Below are positions 6,197 through 7,515 of a stretch of 7,515 nt of DNA, piece after piece. The notes beneath the pieces were generated by a model. The model did not search any database and was not told where the DNA came from. It was given only the letters and a program-made list of their open reading frames with translations. Source of the stretch: an uncultured Erysipelotrichaceae bacterium (GTDB lineage: Bacteria > Bacillota_I > Bacilli_A > Erysipelotrichales > Coprobacillaceae). The position numbers and the translations under genes are program-made. Each line of letters begins with the position of its first letter. Position 1 is the first letter of the stretch. The DNA lies in NCBI GenBank assembly GCA_900544435.1, contig UQVG01000092.1, positions 1 through 7,515 on the forward strand, read 5' to 3'.

Positions 6197-7099
6197 ATGG
6201 AATTTAGACTTTTACAATATTTTCTTGCGATTGCAAGAGAAGAAACAATTTTAAAAGCCGCTGAAAGTTTAAATGTGACTCAGCCTACTTTATCAAGACA
6301 AATGAAAGAACTTGAAGATCATTTAGGAAAACAACTTTTTATTCGTGGTAATCGTAAAATCACTTTAACAGAAGAAGGTATTTTACTTAGACAGCGTGCT
6401 GAAGAAATTGTTAGTCTTGTCGAAAAAACAGAAAGTGAAATTATGTTATTTGATGAAACTTTAAGTGGTGAAGTATGTATTGGTAGTGGTGAAACGTTAG
6501 GAATAGAAATCATTTGTAAAGCCATTCAACGTGTTCAAGAAGATTATCCTCATATCAAATTCCACTTATTTAGCGGTAATGAACAAGATGTAACGGATCG
6601 TCTTGAAAAAGGTCTGATTGATTTTGGTATGATTATTGAACCCGCAAATATTTATAAATACAATCATTTATCTTTACCTTATCAAGACTTATGGGGCATC
6701 TATATAAAAAAGGATCATCCTCTTGCTTTAAAAGAAACAATTACCCCTCAAGACTTAATGAACGTTCCTCTTTTATGTTCTTCACAAGAATTAAAATATA
6801 AACAAATTGAAAATTGGGCCAATTCTTATTTTTCTAAGTATCATATTATTGCGACTTATAATTTAATTTATAATGCAAGTATTTTAACAAAGGAATGTAA
6901 TGGTGCCGTCATTTCTTTAAAAAATCTCATAGATACAAGCGGTGAAGGTTCATTATGTTTTAGACCACTGGAACCACAAATCACCTCATCACTGGCTTTT
7001 ATTTGGAAAAAATATCGTGTACTTTCAAAACCTGCACAATATTTCTTAAAAGTATTAGAAGAAGAAATAAAAAAGTATTCTACCTTTTTTAATAAATAA
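6197..7099 (+). CDS. LysR-type transcriptional regulator
   Basis: This 300-residue protein is of standard LysR-family length. The N-terminal winged helix-turn-helix is clear: FRLLQYFLAIAREETILKAA, then LNVTQPTLSRQMKELEDHLGKQLFIR (about residues 3-50) and the wing ITLTEEG (55-61). A linker helix (about 62-87) leads to a periplasmic-binding-protein-like effector domain from about residue 90 (GEVCIGSGET onward). The first lobe is followed by the crossover region near IDFGMIIEP. The ATG at 6197 has AAAGGA (6182-6187) upstream, and alternatives would cut the helix-turn-helix. It is divergent from the 81-aa / DUF3737 / MalY-type operon, the classic arrangement for a LysR regulator controlling its neighbour and itself. 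The effector is unknown; an amino-acid or thiol-related ligand is a guess based on the C-S lyase. Its last 11 bases overlap the opposing L,D-transpeptidase gene. Confidence 0.93.
   Translation: MEFRLLQYFLAIAREETILKAAESLNVTQPTLSRQMKELEDHLGKQLFIRGNRKITLTEEGILLRQRAEEIVSLVEKTESEIMLFDETLSGEVCIGSGETLGIEIICKAIQRVQEDYPHIKFHLFSGNEQDVTDRLEKGLIDFGMIIEPANIYKYNHLSLPYQDLWGIYIKKDHPLALKETITPQDLMNVPLLCSSQELKYKQIENWANSYFSKYHIIATYNLIYNASILTKECNGAVISLKNLIDTSGEGSLCFRPLEPQITSSLAFIWKKYRVLSKPAQYFLKVLEEEIKKYSTFFNK
7068..7091. terminator. Weak AT-rich hairpin at convergent gene ends
   Basis: TAAAAAAG (7068-7075) can pair with CTTTTTTA (7084-7091) around an 8-base loop, and the sequence is symmetrical enough to act on both strands. 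It spans the end of the LysR gene and the stop of the L,D-transpeptidase gene. No other terminator is visible between these converging genes. The stem is almost all A-T and the T-run is part of the stem, so activity is uncertain. Confidence 0.3.
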
Positions 7100-7515
7100 T
7101 CACTGGATAACCTTGTTCCACATTTTCATAGATTGTTTTAGCCTGTTCTTGTGGCAAATTAATACAGCCATGACTGCCATCGACCTTATAAATTTCACCA
7201 CCAAAATTTGTACGCCAAGAGGCATCATGTAATCCTTGACCACAAACAAAAGACATCCAATACGTTACTTTTATTTGATAATCATATTCTTCACTTTTTA
7301 AAGTATAAGGACTTGCTTTATAAGGAATCTGCCAAATACCTGTACATGTTTCTCGGTCATTTGTTGGAAGTCCACTTACAATATCTGTTTCTGTTACCAA
7401 CGTTCCTTTTTTATAAAACCATAAATGTTGTTTTTGTAAACTAATTTCAATATAATTACCATTTAAATCATCTTCACCATTTCTTTCAATTCCTTGAAAT
7501 TTATAAATTGGTTCT
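7089..7515 (-). CDS. L,D-transpeptidase catalytic (YkuD) domain, 5' end missing
   Basis: The reading frame is open from the stop at 7089-7091 to the window edge, with 141 residues visible (codons starting at 7514). This is the YkuD domain, which forms 3-3 crosslinks in peptidoglycan or attaches proteins to it, on the outer face of the membrane. The domain starts near NYIEISLQKQHLWFY, continues through VTYWMSF and GLHDASWRTNFGG, and carries the catalytic SHGCINLP motif (bases 7152-7175) with its Cys nucleophile and both conserved His residues. It ends with GYPVIIY, the usual C-terminus. A TTG at 7400 must not be taken as a start: the domain begins well upstream of it. The signal anchor and any peptidoglycan-binding domain expected upstream lie outside the window. 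It converges on the LysR gene with an 11-base overlap and is probably unrelated to it in function. Confidence 0.93.
   Translation of the reverse strand, partial: EPIYKFQGIERNGEDDLNGNYIEISLQKQHLWFYKKGTLVTETDIVSGLPTNDRETCTGIWQIPYKASPYTLKSEEYDYQIKVTYWMSFVCGQGLHDASWRTNFGGEIYKVDGSHGCINLPQEQAKTIYENVEQGYPVIIY

Noticed and set aside
6319..6525. Minus-strand 68-codon frame opposite the LysR gene
   Set aside because: It is antisense to the helix-turn-helix and linker coding region and its composition fits a shadow frame.
7398..7400. TTG as the start of a 103-residue L,D-transpeptidase
   Set aside because: The frame stays open to the window edge and the YkuD domain clearly begins about 25 residues earlier, so TTG is an internal Leu codon.
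7208..7444. Plus-strand 78-codon frame opposite the L,D-transpeptidase gene
   Set aside because: The opposite strand encodes an intact, highly conserved YkuD domain; this frame is a shadow.

Overview
The window is AT-rich. Its genes use mostly A/T-ending codons, have AGGAGG-type ribosome binding sites and are tightly spaced, which points to a low-GC Gram-positive (Bacillota). The protein flavour resembles gut Erysipelotrichia/Coprobacillaceae, but that family-level placement is impression, not a database result. No rRNA, tRNA, CRISPR array, insertion sequence or prophage structure was found, and no stretch longer than about 120 bases lacks a gene.

Layout. On the minus strand, from the left: a complete typA/bipA translational GTPase with its own strong promoter; a Cof-type HAD phosphatase; and a Rpn/PDDEXK-type putative nuclease whose stop codon is followed at once by an intrinsic terminator. 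Next comes a compact three-gene minus-strand operon, transcribed right to left: an unrecognised 81-residue helical, cysteine-bearing protein, then a DUF3737-type right-handed beta-helix protein, then a MalY/PatB-type PLP-dependent C-S lyase/aminotransferase. Gaps inside the operon are 1 and 2 bases, and each downstream ribosome binding site lies in the last codons of the gene before it. A LysR-type regulator starts divergently on the plus strand from a 117-base shared control region. It runs into the 3' end of a minus-strand L,D-transpeptidase (YkuD domain), whose 5' part lies outside the window; the two coding regions overlap by 11 bases tail to tail.

How the genes work together. typA, the HAD phosphatase and the L,D-transpeptidase are housekeeping or cell-envelope genes with no obvious mutual link. 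The one coherent module is the LysR regulator facing the 81-aa / DUF3737 / malY operon. By the usual logic of divergent LysR genes, the regulator probably controls that operon in response to a small molecule, perhaps one related to sulfur amino acids given the C-S lyase. This is inference: the DUF3737 and 81-aa proteins have no assigned function. The module is the best candidate here for undescribed biology.
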